This document shows positions 52,387 through 60,443 of a stretch of DNA of 61,489 bases, piece by piece (position 1 is the stretch's first letter; the number at the start of each line of letters is the position of its first letter). The position numbers and the translations under genes are program-made. The notes beneath the pieces were generated by a model. It had not been told where the DNA came from. It was given only the letters and a program-made list of their open reading frames with translations, and did no database searches. Location of the stretch: positions 1-61,489 of the forward strand of contig JAMPFM010000010.1 in the NCBI GenBank assembly GCA_023664455.1. Direction: 5' to 3'. The DNA is from Blautia sp. Lineage in GTDB: Bacteria; Bacillota; Clostridia; Lachnospirales; Lachnospiraceae.

Positions 52387-54135
52387 ATGTATGAGAATCA
52401 AAATCCAAATGTGTATGGACAGAAACAGGAAAACAGCGAATATTCAGCGGAGTCAGGAGCGGTAGGACGATTTAGCCAGCAGACGCCGCAGGATACTTAT
52501 CATAGTGTAAATAGTACAGGCACAGGCACTGTCAATACCGGAATCAATCCTAGTACAGATTCGGTCAATACAGGAATCAATTCTAGTACGGACATGACAA
52601 ATACAGGTATGAATACGGGTGCAGAAAGAATTTCCGCTGCAGCTGGTGTAGGGACAAACGGGAATACTGGCAGAGATTTGCAGAATACGCCGGTACGTTC
52701 TAACAGCTACTACAGCCAGAATGGCAGCAGCTATGGCACGACCTGGCAGAATACCAATTACGGACAAAATAACAATAGTTATCAATACGGAAACACCTAT
52801 CCGAATAGCTATAGCGCCGGATATGAGAAGGCAGAGAAAAAGAAGGATAAAAGCGGAAAAAAGGAAAAGACTGGCGGCGGTTATTTTAAGAAGGTTCTAG
52901 TGAGCGTTTCTTTGGGACTGTTTTTTGGTATTTGCGCGGGAATTGGTCTCTATGCCGTAGAAGCGGCGACGGGAATGCTGGATAAGGATTCGGAAACGGT
53001 GAATACGGCAGTTCATGAAGATGCGGGCAACGTCGCAGGGACTGACGCTGGAAGCGGGAAGGCGAAGATAGCTTCCTCGGATTCCGTGGCGCATGGGACG
53101 GATGAAGCGGACGTAAAGAAGACGAAAACGGTTTCTACAGTCGTATCCGACGTATCGGACGTGGTTTCTGAGGTAATGCCGGCAGCAGTATCCATCAGCA
53201 ATACCTATACCCAGACATTGTCCTATTTCGGACAGGCGATGACCAATGAGGCGGAAGCGAGCGGTTCCGGTATTATCGTGGGTGAAAATGATACAGAGCT
53301 TTTGATTGTCACCAACTATCATGTGATCGAAGATGCAGATAAGTTGAGCGTCCAGTTTGTGGAAGGCAGCGAGGCGGAAGCTTCTGTCAAAGGTACGGAC
53401 GCAGACATGGATCTTGCTGTTATCGCAGTACCGTTAGAAAATATTTCCTCTTCCACGTTAAATCAGATTTCTATCGCCACACTGGGCGATTCCGATACCC
53501 TGAAAATCGGGGAACCTGCGATTGCGATTGGCAATTCCCTTGGCTATGGGCAGTCAGTAACAACAGGTGTTATTAGTGCACTGGATAGGGAAATGGAGTT
53601 AGAAGACGGCAGTACAGGCACGTTTATCCAGACGGATGCGGCGATTAATCCGGGTAATTCCGGCGGCGCCCTGCTGAATATCGAAGGCAAGGTTATTGGC
53701 ATCAATTCCAATAAAATCGGTGGCAGCGTCATTGAAGGCATGGGATATGCGATTCCGATATCTGCAGCAAGCCCGATTATCGCGGATTTGATGCTAAAAG
53801 AAACAAAGAATAAGGTCGCAGAAGATGAGAGAGGTTTCCTCGGCATTTCCGGTATCAGCGTTACCGCGGAAGTATCCTCTGCTTATGGAATGCCGAAAGG
53901 CGTGTATATCGCGCAGGTATACGACGGTACAGCAGCCGCGGCGGCAGGTTTGAAGAAAGGCGATATCATTACAGCTTTTGACGGCGACAGCGTCTCTTCT
54001 ATGGACGAATTGCAGAGATTATTGGAATATGCGGCAAAAGGCGATACCGTGGAAGTGGAAATCATGACGGTCGGCAACGACGGCTATCAGAGTAAGACCG
54101 TAAGCGTTACACTGGGCAACAGAGTGGAACAATAA
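52387..54135 (+). CDS. HtrA/DegP-type membrane-anchored serine protease
   Basis: 582 residues. The first 165 are low-complexity, rich in Asn, Thr, Gly and Tyr, with near-repeats such as NTGINPSTDS; the 25 residues before the helix are Lys-rich. One helix (about 170-190) is followed by the trypsin-like domain: VTNYHVIED with His312, DMDLAVIAV with Asp342 and NPGNSGGALLN with Ser425. A single PDZ domain (about 490-580) ends the protein. It is a quality-control protease at the outer face of the membrane. AAAGGAG lies 9 nt before ATG 52387; the frame is open further upstream but runs into the methylase gene. Confidence 0.92.
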   Translation: MYENQNPNVYGQKQENSEYSAESGAVGRFSQQTPQDTYHSVNSTGTGTVNTGINPSTDSVNTGINSSTDMTNTGMNTGAERISAAAGVGTNGNTGRDLQNTPVRSNSYYSQNGSSYGTTWQNTNYGQNNNSYQYGNTYPNSYSAGYEKAEKKKDKSGKKEKTGGGYFKKVLVSVSLGLFFGICAGIGLYAVEAATGMLDKDSETVNTAVHEDAGNVAGTDAGSGKAKIASSDSVAHGTDEADVKKTKTVSTVVSDVSDVVSEVMPAAVSISNTYTQTLSYFGQAMTNEAEASGSGIIVGENDTELLIVTNYHVIEDADKLSVQFVEGSEAEASVKGTDADMDLAVIAVPLENISSSTLNQISIATLGDSDTLKIGEPAIAIGNSLGYGQSVTTGVISALDREMELEDGSTGTFIQTDAAINPGNSGGALLNIEGKVIGINSNKIGGSVIEGMGYAIPISAASPIIADLMLKETKNKVAEDERGFLGISGISVTAEVSSAYGMPKGVYIAQVYDGTAAAAAGLKKGDIITAFDGDSVSSMDELQRLLEYAAKGDTVEVEIMTVGNDGYQSKTVSVTLGNRVEQ

Positions 54136-54187
54136 CACATGATATTCATACAATCCAAAGCATGTGCATATAGATATTTACATTTTG

Positions 54188-54211
54188 AGACTCCGTTCTA
54201 GGGCGGAGTCT
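54188..54211 (+). terminator. Hairpin after the HtrA gene
   Basis: AGACTCCG pairs with CGGAGTCT around an 8-nt loop, about 50 nt after the stop codon. Only a short T-run (TT, then AAAGTGTTT) follows, so termination may be partial. Confidence 0.45.
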
Positions 54212-54287
54212 TAAAGTGTTTCTTGCAGGGCGTGGGATTTTATATTATGATGAAACAGAGGAAAGATAGGAAAGGTATGGGGCAGGT

Positions 54288-55958
54288 ATGGACGATAAGG
54301 AAAGAATGGACCAGGAGCAGAAAGAAAATAAGGAATGGGATTTTAGGGAATTAGACGACGTAGGAGCGCAAAAGGAAGCATTGCTGTCCAAAAAGGAACG
54401 AAAAGAGATTCCAGCGATGGCAGATTCAGAAAGGGCGTCCGCAGACCATGAGCAGCAGGATGGAAATAGCGGCAGCCAGAATGGCGGGAGTGGGCAGAAA
54501 AATAGCCTAAGTCCTAATGGGCAGACGCCGGATGATGGAAATTCAGACGAATATGAAGCGGTCTGTTTCATTTGCAGAAGACCGGAGAGCAAGACGGGGA
54601 AAATGTTCAAGCTGCCAAACCATATCTGCGTCTGCAATGATTGTATGCACAAGACGATGGATATGGTGAGCCAGTTTGACTATCAGGGGATGCTGAATTA
54701 TCCGGGGAATCCGAATGGGAATATGGCGGATTTTAATAACGGCAAAGGCTTTCCCAATATCAGTTTTGTCAATCTCGCAGATTTACAGGGGGACGGTGGA
54801 ATCCCGAATAAACAGAAAATCAAGAAGAAAAAGGCGGCGCAGGAAGGTACGCCTGCGATTGATATCAGAAATATTATGCCGCCCCATAAGATTAAGGCGA
54901 AGTTGGACGATTATGTTATCGGACAGGAACATGCAAAAAAAGTGATGTCCGTAGCGGTCTATAACCATTATAAAAGAGTTGCGACCGGTACGATGGATGA
55001 GATAGAGATTGAAAAGTCCAATATGCTGATGATTGGACCGACAGGCTGCGGCAAGACCTATCTGGTGAAAACACTGGCACGCCTTTTAGATGTGCCGCTT
55101 GCTATCGCAGACGCCACTTCCCTGACAGAGGCAGGATACATCGGCGACGATATCGAGAGCGTTGTTTCCAAATTACTTGCAGCAGCAGATAACGACGTGG
55201 AAAGAGCGGAACAGGGCATTATTTTCATCGATGAAATTGATAAGATTGCCAAAAAGAAAAATACCAATTCCAGGGACGTCAGTGGAGAATCCGTGCAGCA
55301 GGGCATGTTGAAATTATTAGAAGGCGCGGAAGTGGAAGTGCCGGTCGGCGCCAATTCCAAGAACGCTATGGTGCCGTTAGCAACGGTAAACACCCGGAAT
55401 ATCCTTTTTATCTGCGGCGGAGCCTTCCCGGATTTGGAAGAAATCATCAAACAGCGTCTGAATAAGAAAACGTCCATCGGCTACAATGCCGAGCTGCGGG
55501 ACAAATACGATAAAGAAAAGAACATTTTAAGCAAAGTGGAAGTGGAAGATATCAAAAAATTCGGGATGATTCCTGAGTTTATCGGACGTCTGCCCATTAT
55601 TTTCACACTGGAAGGATTGAGCAAGGAAATGTTAGTCAAAATCCTTGCCGAGCCCAAGAATGCGATTTTAAAACAGTATCAGAAACTACTGGCATTAGAC
55701 GAAGTAAAGCTGGACTTCGATGAAGGCGCGTTAGAAGCGATTGCAGAAAAAGCAATGAAAAAAGATACCGGCGCAAGGGCGCTTCGTGCGATTATCGAGG
55801 AGTTTATGCTGGATATTATGTACGAGATTCCCAAGGATGATAATATCGGCAGAATCATTATTACGAGGGAATATATAGAAGGAAACGGCGGCCCGGTGAT
55901 TGATATCCGAAGCAACAGCATGGAAAATCCTGATAATTTAAACGTCGTGGAAAGATAG
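54288..55958 (+). CDS. clpX: ATP-dependent unfoldase ClpX with extended N-terminus
   Basis: 556 residues; typical ClpX has about 420. About 90 acidic, Gln/Gly/Ser-rich residues precede the C4 zinc domain (Cys93, Cys96, Cys116, Cys119), and a basic linker follows. The AAA+ core has GPTGCGKTY (250-258), TSLTEAGYIGDDIESV with pore loop GYIG, IIFIDEIDKI (about 311-320), GESVQQGMLKLLEG and IPEFIGRLP. The ClpP-docking loop reads SIGYNAEL, an IGF-like tripeptide, so pairing with ClpP is plausible. No clpP is nearby. The zinc domain selects substrates or adaptors; the extra N-terminus could alter that. It may be a second, specialised ClpX. Confidence 0.9.
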   Translation: MDDKERMDQEQKENKEWDFRELDDVGAQKEALLSKKERKEIPAMADSERASADHEQQDGNSGSQNGGSGQKNSLSPNGQTPDDGNSDEYEAVCFICRRPESKTGKMFKLPNHICVCNDCMHKTMDMVSQFDYQGMLNYPGNPNGNMADFNNGKGFPNISFVNLADLQGDGGIPNKQKIKKKKAAQEGTPAIDIRNIMPPHKIKAKLDDYVIGQEHAKKVMSVAVYNHYKRVATGTMDEIEIEKSNMLMIGPTGCGKTYLVKTLARLLDVPLAIADATSLTEAGYIGDDIESVVSKLLAAADNDVERAEQGIIFIDEIDKIAKKKNTNSRDVSGESVQQGMLKLLEGAEVEVPVGANSKNAMVPLATVNTRNILFICGGAFPDLEEIIKQRLNKKTSIGYNAELRDKYDKEKNILSKVEVEDIKKFGMIPEFIGRLPIIFTLEGLSKEMLVKILAEPKNAILKQYQKLLALDEVKLDFDEGALEAIAEKAMKKDTGARALRAIIEEFMLDIMYEIPKDDNIGRIIITREYIEGNGGPVIDIRSNSMENPDNLNVVER

Positions 55959-56024
55959 GGGAAACCGAACAGGCAGGGGCGCATATCATAGGATAAGCAA
56001 AGCAGTGAAAAGAGCAAAGATGAT

Positions 56025-56402
56025 ATGACTTGTAAGGAAAAGATTCTGTCAAATGATTATGCGGATATTATTATAGACTATGTACTGCCAGAGGAAGCGT
56101 TAGCGCAGCAGGAAATCGATTATTGTTTCCGCGCCGTGGATGATGAATTTGGAGTTGCGTATGTCAATAGGCAGGAGGTTCCCCCGCTTTCCGTAGGAGT
56201 GTATAATTATGCGTCCATTCCGAATCTGTATGGGCTGATGCAGAATTTCCAGACAGAGAATCTAGTAGAAACCGGAAATATCCGTATGCAGGGACCGCCG
56301 CTTTCGTTGGAAGGGAGAGGGGTTATTATTGGATTTGTGGATACGGGGGAGTGTGTTAATTTATTGTCAGGTGGGCAGGAATCTGAATTAGAAGAAGCAT
56401 GA
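56025..56402 (+). pseudogene. Truncated S8 (subtilisin-like) peptidase N-terminus
   Basis: 125 residues. DYADIIIDY near the start, YASIPNLYGLMQ in the middle and LEGRGVIIGFVDTG at the end match the prodomain and first active-site block (Asp in DTG) of the clostridial S8 proteases. Straight after DTG the sequence turns to an unrelated tail (ECVNLLSGGQES) and stops. The His and Ser blocks are absent. It is most likely a remnant cut by deletion, though a small stable protein cannot be excluded. The ribosome binding site is poor. A terminator follows at 56461. Confidence 0.6.
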
Positions 56403-56460
56403 AAAGAATTTTATACTTGACAAATCCACCCAACATTAGTATATTTTTACTTATAAAAGC

Positions 56461-56492
56461 AAAGGCGCCTGAAAACAAAACAGGTGCCTTTT
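56461..56492 (+). terminator. Rho-independent terminator
   Basis: AAAGGCGCCTG pairs with CAGGTGCCTTTT (one G-T) around a 9-nt loop, followed by TTTTG. It separates the S8 remnant from the ATP-grasp operon. Confidence 0.8.
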
Positions 56493-56585
56493 GTATTGAT
56501 TAGAAAGTATGATTTTAGAAACAAAGGCGTTTCACTTTTTTCGGAAGTGGGACGCTTTTTTGACGTCGAAAGAGGAGGTCTGCGC

Positions 56586-57908
56586 ATGTATGATTTGGAT
56601 TTACTGGAGCACAAGGATACAGTGAATGAATTGCTGGCACGCTACGGCGTGAAGTTTGGTATTTATAAAAATAATCAATTTAAGGAACAGCTTTTTCCCT
56701 TCGATGCGATTCCAAGGATTATTGAGAAGCAGGAATTTGATTATCTGGAAAAAGGCTTAAAACAGCGGGTGATGGCGCTTAACCTGTTTTTGAAAGATAT
56801 CTACGGAGTTAAGAAGATTATCAAAGATAAGGTGATACCGGAAGAATTTATCTTTGCGTCCAGCGGTTATCTGGCGGAGTGTGAGGGTGTTTTACCTGCG
56901 AAGGGGATTTATTCCCATATTTCAGGAATCGATCTGGTGCAGGGAAAAGATAAAAATTGGTACATATTGGAGGATAATCTGCGGGTGCCTTCCGGCGCTT
57001 CCTATCCGATGATTGCAAGGGAATTGTGTAGGCGGAGCAGTCCTGCCACTTTTGAACACGTTAAGTTAGAGGATAACCGGAATTATGCCAGTCTATTGCG
57101 TAAGACGATGGATTATGTCAATGTAGCGGGTGGTCATACGGTAATCCTAACGCCGGGACGCTACAATGCCGCTTATTTTGAGCATTCTTATCTGGCGGAA
57201 AAGACGGGGGCGCATCTGGCAAACGGCTCAGAACTTCGGGTTGAAGACGACAGACTCTATTATGTAAATTACAGCGGAAAACTGGAACGGGTCGGAGCGG
57301 TTTACCGCAGGATTTCTGATGAATATCTGGATCCGATGAATTTTAATCCAGAGTCAGTTATCGGTATTCCGCATATTTATGATGTATTCCGCAAAGGAAA
57401 TGTAGCGCTTATCAATGCGCCGGGAAACGGCGTTGCGGACGATAAGGGAATTTATTATTTCGTGCCTGCAATGATACGCTATTATCTGGATGAAGAGCCG
57501 ATTCTTAGTAATGCGCCGACTTATCTGCCTTTTTATGAAAAGGATATGAAATATGTGCTGGAAAACTTTGATAAGCTGGTATTAAAAGATGTGGCAGAAG
57601 CGGGCGGATATGGTGTAGTTTTTGGCTCTTCCATGAGCGAGGCACAGAAAGAGGATTTCATTGCGTTATTGAAAAAGGAGCCTAGAAGATTTATTGCGCA
57701 GGAAGTCATTGACTTTCTGGATATCGAGATTTTAGAGGGGAGCGAATGCGTCCCACGGAAAGCGGATTTGCGGGCATTCGTCCTGATGGCGGAAGAACCG
57801 CTCGTCTGGAAAAGCGGACTGACACGTTTTTCCAGAAACCCGGATTCTTTTATCGTCAATTCATCTCAGGGAGGAGGTTTTAAAGACACATGGGTGTTAT
57901 CTCAGTAG
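56586..57908 (+). CDS. Circularly permuted ATP-grasp protein
   Basis: About 440 residues. Blocks typical of circularly permuted ATP-grasp type 2 (DUF407-like) proteins are visible: IYSHISGIDLVQGKD, YILEDNLRVPSGASYP, YRRISDEYLDPMNF, NAPGNGVADDKG, LKDVAEAGGYGVVFG and the closing SSQGGGFKDTWV. Such enzymes use ATP to form amide-type bonds, and are thought to build or attach short peptides (amidoligase role, from comparative-genomics literature). GAGGAGG lies about 8 nt before ATG 56586. Next come an alpha-E protein (19-nt overlap) and a transglutaminase-like protein, the standard trio. The substrate is not known. Confidence 0.88.
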   Translation: MYDLDLLEHKDTVNELLARYGVKFGIYKNNQFKEQLFPFDAIPRIIEKQEFDYLEKGLKQRVMALNLFLKDIYGVKKIIKDKVIPEEFIFASSGYLAECEGVLPAKGIYSHISGIDLVQGKDKNWYILEDNLRVPSGASYPMIARELCRRSSPATFEHVKLEDNRNYASLLRKTMDYVNVAGGHTVILTPGRYNAAYFEHSYLAEKTGAHLANGSELRVEDDRLYYVNYSGKLERVGAVYRRISDEYLDPMNFNPESVIGIPHIYDVFRKGNVALINAPGNGVADDKGIYYFVPAMIRYYLDEEPILSNAPTYLPFYEKDMKYVLENFDKLVLKDVAEAGGYGVVFGSSMSEAQKEDFIALLKKEPRRFIAQEVIDFLDIEILEGSECVPRKADLRAFVLMAEEPLVWKSGLTRFSRNPDSFIVNSSQGGGFKDTWVLSQ

Positions 57909-58558
57909 AACAGATAAACAGATTATTTTGGTTAGGCAGATACTCAGAACGGGTATATACCACGCTGCGACTTTATTCTAGCAGCTTTGATAATATGATT
58001 GATAAAAAGGTGTACCACTATGAAGATTTTTGCCGGATGGTGGATATTCCCGATATTTACGGCTCAAAAGAGAAATTTAAGGAAAGTTATCCTTTTGATG
58101 AGACAAATCCAGATTCTATTTTCAGCAATCTGGATAGAGCTTATGATAATGCAATCGTACTACGTGAGGAAATCGGTTCAGAAACGCTTTCCTATATCCA
58201 GTTGGCAATCTATGATATGAACAAAGCAAAAATCAGCCGTTCGCCGTTAATTGAGATGCAGAGGGTCATTGACAATATTCTTGCCTTCTGGGGAATCGCC
58301 GATGATATCATTGAAAGCGAGCAGGTCAGAAATCTTATCAAAATCGGGAAAAGGATTGAACGAATCGACCTTTATGCCCGGCTTGGCATGGATAGAAAAG
58401 AATTGGTGCGGGAAATTAACCGCATGACCCATCGGATCGAGCGCTGCGGTATCAAATATGATAAGCAAAAGACTGAATCGCTAAAGGAGCTTGTGCAGGC
58501 TCCCGAAATCAATTATTATAAGATTGTGGACGAAGTGGAAGCAGTTTGTAATGTTTGA
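57890..58558 (+). CDS. Alpha-E domain protein
   Basis: 222-residue all-helical protein. EQINRLFWLGRYSERVYTTL at the start is the hallmark of the alpha-E (DUF403) family, as are SNLDRAYDNAIVLREEI and RIERIDLYARLG. Its role is unproven; it always travels with the permuted ATP-grasp and transglutaminase genes and probably assists that enzyme. It overlaps the ATP-grasp gene by 19 nt, implying coupled translation, and is followed by the transglutaminase gene after 15 nt. Confidence 0.87.
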   Translation: MGVISVEQINRLFWLGRYSERVYTTLRLYSSSFDNMIDKKVYHYEDFCRMVDIPDIYGSKEKFKESYPFDETNPDSIFSNLDRAYDNAIVLREEIGSETLSYIQLAIYDMNKAKISRSPLIEMQRVIDNILAFWGIADDIIESEQVRNLIKIGKRIERIDLYARLGMDRKELVREINRMTHRIERCGIKYDKQKTESLKELVQAPEINYYKIVDEVEAVCNV

Positions 58559-58573
58559 TAAGGGGCGGTCAGC

Positions 58574-59362
58574 TTGAAAAATCTATTATTCGATTATGTT
58601 ATGCAGATTTCCTATACGGAACCGGTAGGAGAGTGCCACTATACGATTCGCTGTATTCCGATGGAAAATGAAAATCAGCAGCCGGGGCAGATGAAGATAG
58701 AAATTATGCCGGAAGATAATCATACGCTGGGAAAGGATTCTTTTGGAAATCAGTTGATTACCGGAAGGGTGAATGCAGACCATGATTCGTTTGTATTCCA
58801 TATCGCAGGTGAGGTGCAGACGGGACTTTGCGGATACGAGGAAGCGGAAAGTGGGGAAAAGACTGCGCTTTATAAATACCCTTCTAAATTGACTTTACCG
58901 GGAAAAGGGTTAAAGGCTTATTATGAGAGTTTTCCTTTTGCCGATGGAATGTCTGATTATGAGAAGGCAGTTTTTATGATGCACCGGTTTTATGGTGACT
59001 TTGCTTATGTAAAAGGTGTTACGGGTGTAGATACCACGGCGGAAGAGGCCTGGAATCTGGGCAAAGGGGTCTGTCAGGACTATGCTCATATCCTAATCAC
59101 GCTCTGCCGCCTGGCAGGGATTCCAGCTCGTTATATAACGGGAATGATGGTCGGAGAAGGCTACAGCCATGCGTGGGTTGAAATCCTTGCGGATGGGAAA
59201 TGGTATGCACTGGACCCTACGAATGATATCATCGTGAAAGAGGAACATATTAAAATCGGAAATGGGCGGGACGCCGCAGACTGTATGATAAACAGGGGCA
59301 TTATGAAAGGCGGTGGCAGACAGAATATGACGGTTACGGTGAAGGTGTCAGAAAAAGGTTAG
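58574..59362 (+). CDS. Transglutaminase-like cysteine peptidase/amidase
   Basis: 262 residues, TTG start with AAGGGG 8 nt upstream. An N-terminal beta domain (about 1-120) precedes the transglutaminase core: GVCQDYAHI with Cys167, GYSHAWVEI with His199, and ALDPTND with Asp214. The catalytic triad is complete. No signal peptide is seen, so it is cytosolic. In this operon type it is thought to cut or exchange the amide bonds made by the ATP-grasp enzyme. Confidence 0.9.
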   Translation: MKNLLFDYVMQISYTEPVGECHYTIRCIPMENENQQPGQMKIEIMPEDNHTLGKDSFGNQLITGRVNADHDSFVFHIAGEVQTGLCGYEEAESGEKTALYKYPSKLTLPGKGLKAYYESFPFADGMSDYEKAVFMMHRFYGDFAYVKGVTGVDTTAEEAWNLGKGVCQDYAHILITLCRLAGIPARYITGMMVGEGYSHAWVEILADGKWYALDPTNDIIVKEEHIKIGNGRDAADCMINRGIMKGGGRQNMTVTVKVSEKG

Positions 59363-59400
59363 ATTGAAAAAGTAGTTGACAGAAAGGCTTAGGTATTATT

Positions 59401-60366
59401 ATGATTCAGACGATTGCTTCCGTGGGGCTTCCCGTGGACGAGACATTGCAGATAAAAAAGAACCGCCTGATACCCGATGGCGGAATGACTGGCAAAGAGA
59501 AAAGAATCAGTATCGTCACCGGAATCCACGGAGACGAACTGGAAGGGCAGTATGTGTGTTTTGAACTGATTCGCAGGATTGAAGCGCAAAAAGAAAAGCT
59601 GACCGGTATCGTGGATATCTATCCCGCGATGAATCCTTTGGGAATCGATTCCATTACCCGTGGGATTCCGGCGTTTGATTTGGATATGAACCGTCTTTTT
59701 CCCGGAAATGAAGAAGGCGATATGACGGAATACCTGGCAGCGAAGATTATAGAAGATATAGAAGGCTCTGATATATGTATTGACATTCATGCCAGCAATA
59801 TTTATCTGACAGAAATTCCCCAGATTCGGATTAACGAGCTGCATAAGGAAAAACTGATACCTTTGGCGAAAATGACGAATGTAGACTTTATCTGGGTGCA
59901 TGGGGCAAGCACGGTATTAGAATCTACTTTTGCCTACAGTTTAAATAGCAGGGACGTCCCAACCTTAGTAGTGGAAATGGGAGTGGGGATGCGCATTACC
60001 CAGAGTTATTGTAAGCAGCTTACCGATGGCATCATGAATCTGATGCGGGAGCTGGGAATCTGGCAGGGAGAAACGAAAAAACCCCGCGTTCCTATCATTT
60101 CCGAAGAGGCGGAGGACGTATGCTTTTTAAACGCCAGTACAGCGGGAGTCTTCATTCCACATGTAAGACATTGGGAGAAGCTGAGAAAAGGAGAACCCAT
60201 CGGAAGCATTATTGACCCGTTGAAGGGAGCCGTGCTGGATAAGATTCTTTCTCCGATTGACGGCATTCTATTTACCATCAGAGAGTATCCGATTGTAGAT
60301 GCAGGGTCGCTGATTGGAAGGCTGCTGCGGGAAGAAAAGGTGGGAGACTGTTGGGAAAAGGAATAG
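59401..60366 (+). CDS. Succinylglutamate desuccinylase/aspartoacylase family (M14-type) metallo-deacylase
   Basis: 321 residues. Zinc ligands are GIHGDE (His43, Glu46) and DIH (His130); substrate residues NP...R and DMNRLFPG and the general base Glu192 in VVEMG are present. About 230-321 form a small beta domain (STAGVFIPHVRHWEKLRKGE, SPIDGILF). The enzyme should cleave an acyl-amino acid or peptide-like amide in the cytosol. Placed 38 nt after the transglutaminase gene and followed by a paralogue, it extends the ATP-grasp operon to five genes and may process its product. Confidence 0.88.
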   Translation: MIQTIASVGLPVDETLQIKKNRLIPDGGMTGKEKRISIVTGIHGDELEGQYVCFELIRRIEAQKEKLTGIVDIYPAMNPLGIDSITRGIPAFDLDMNRLFPGNEEGDMTEYLAAKIIEDIEGSDICIDIHASNIYLTEIPQIRINELHKEKLIPLAKMTNVDFIWVHGASTVLESTFAYSLNSRDVPTLVVEMGVGMRITQSYCKQLTDGIMNLMRELGIWQGETKKPRVPIISEEAEDVCFLNASTAGVFIPHVRHWEKLRKGEPIGSIIDPLKGAVLDKILSPIDGILFTIREYPIVDAGSLIGRLLREEKVGDCWEKE

Positions 60367-60373
60367 GGTATTA

Positions 60374-60443
60374 GTGTGAAAAATAAATTTTTCACACGCA
60401 AATTTGTGCTTGAGGGCACAAATTCGCAGGCTAAGGAAGGAGC
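60374..60443 (+). repeat. Start-codon-associated palindromic element, copy 2
   Basis: Hairpin 1: GTGTGAAAAAT-AA-ATTTTTCACAC (60374-60397). Hairpin 2: GCAAATTTGTGC (60398-60409) with GCACAAATTCGC (60416-60427), one mismatch. The tail AAGGAAGGAGCATGGTTAT matches the copy before rfbA. The 15-nt string TATTAGTGTGAAAAA stands on both sides (60369-60383 and 60449-60463), so the gene's first codons are repeated across the element. Confidence 0.72.

Noticed and set aside
56484-56585. 34-codon upstream extension of the ATP-grasp frame
   Set aside because: It overlaps the terminator at 56461-56492 and has no ribosome binding site, while GAGGAGG precedes ATG 56586.
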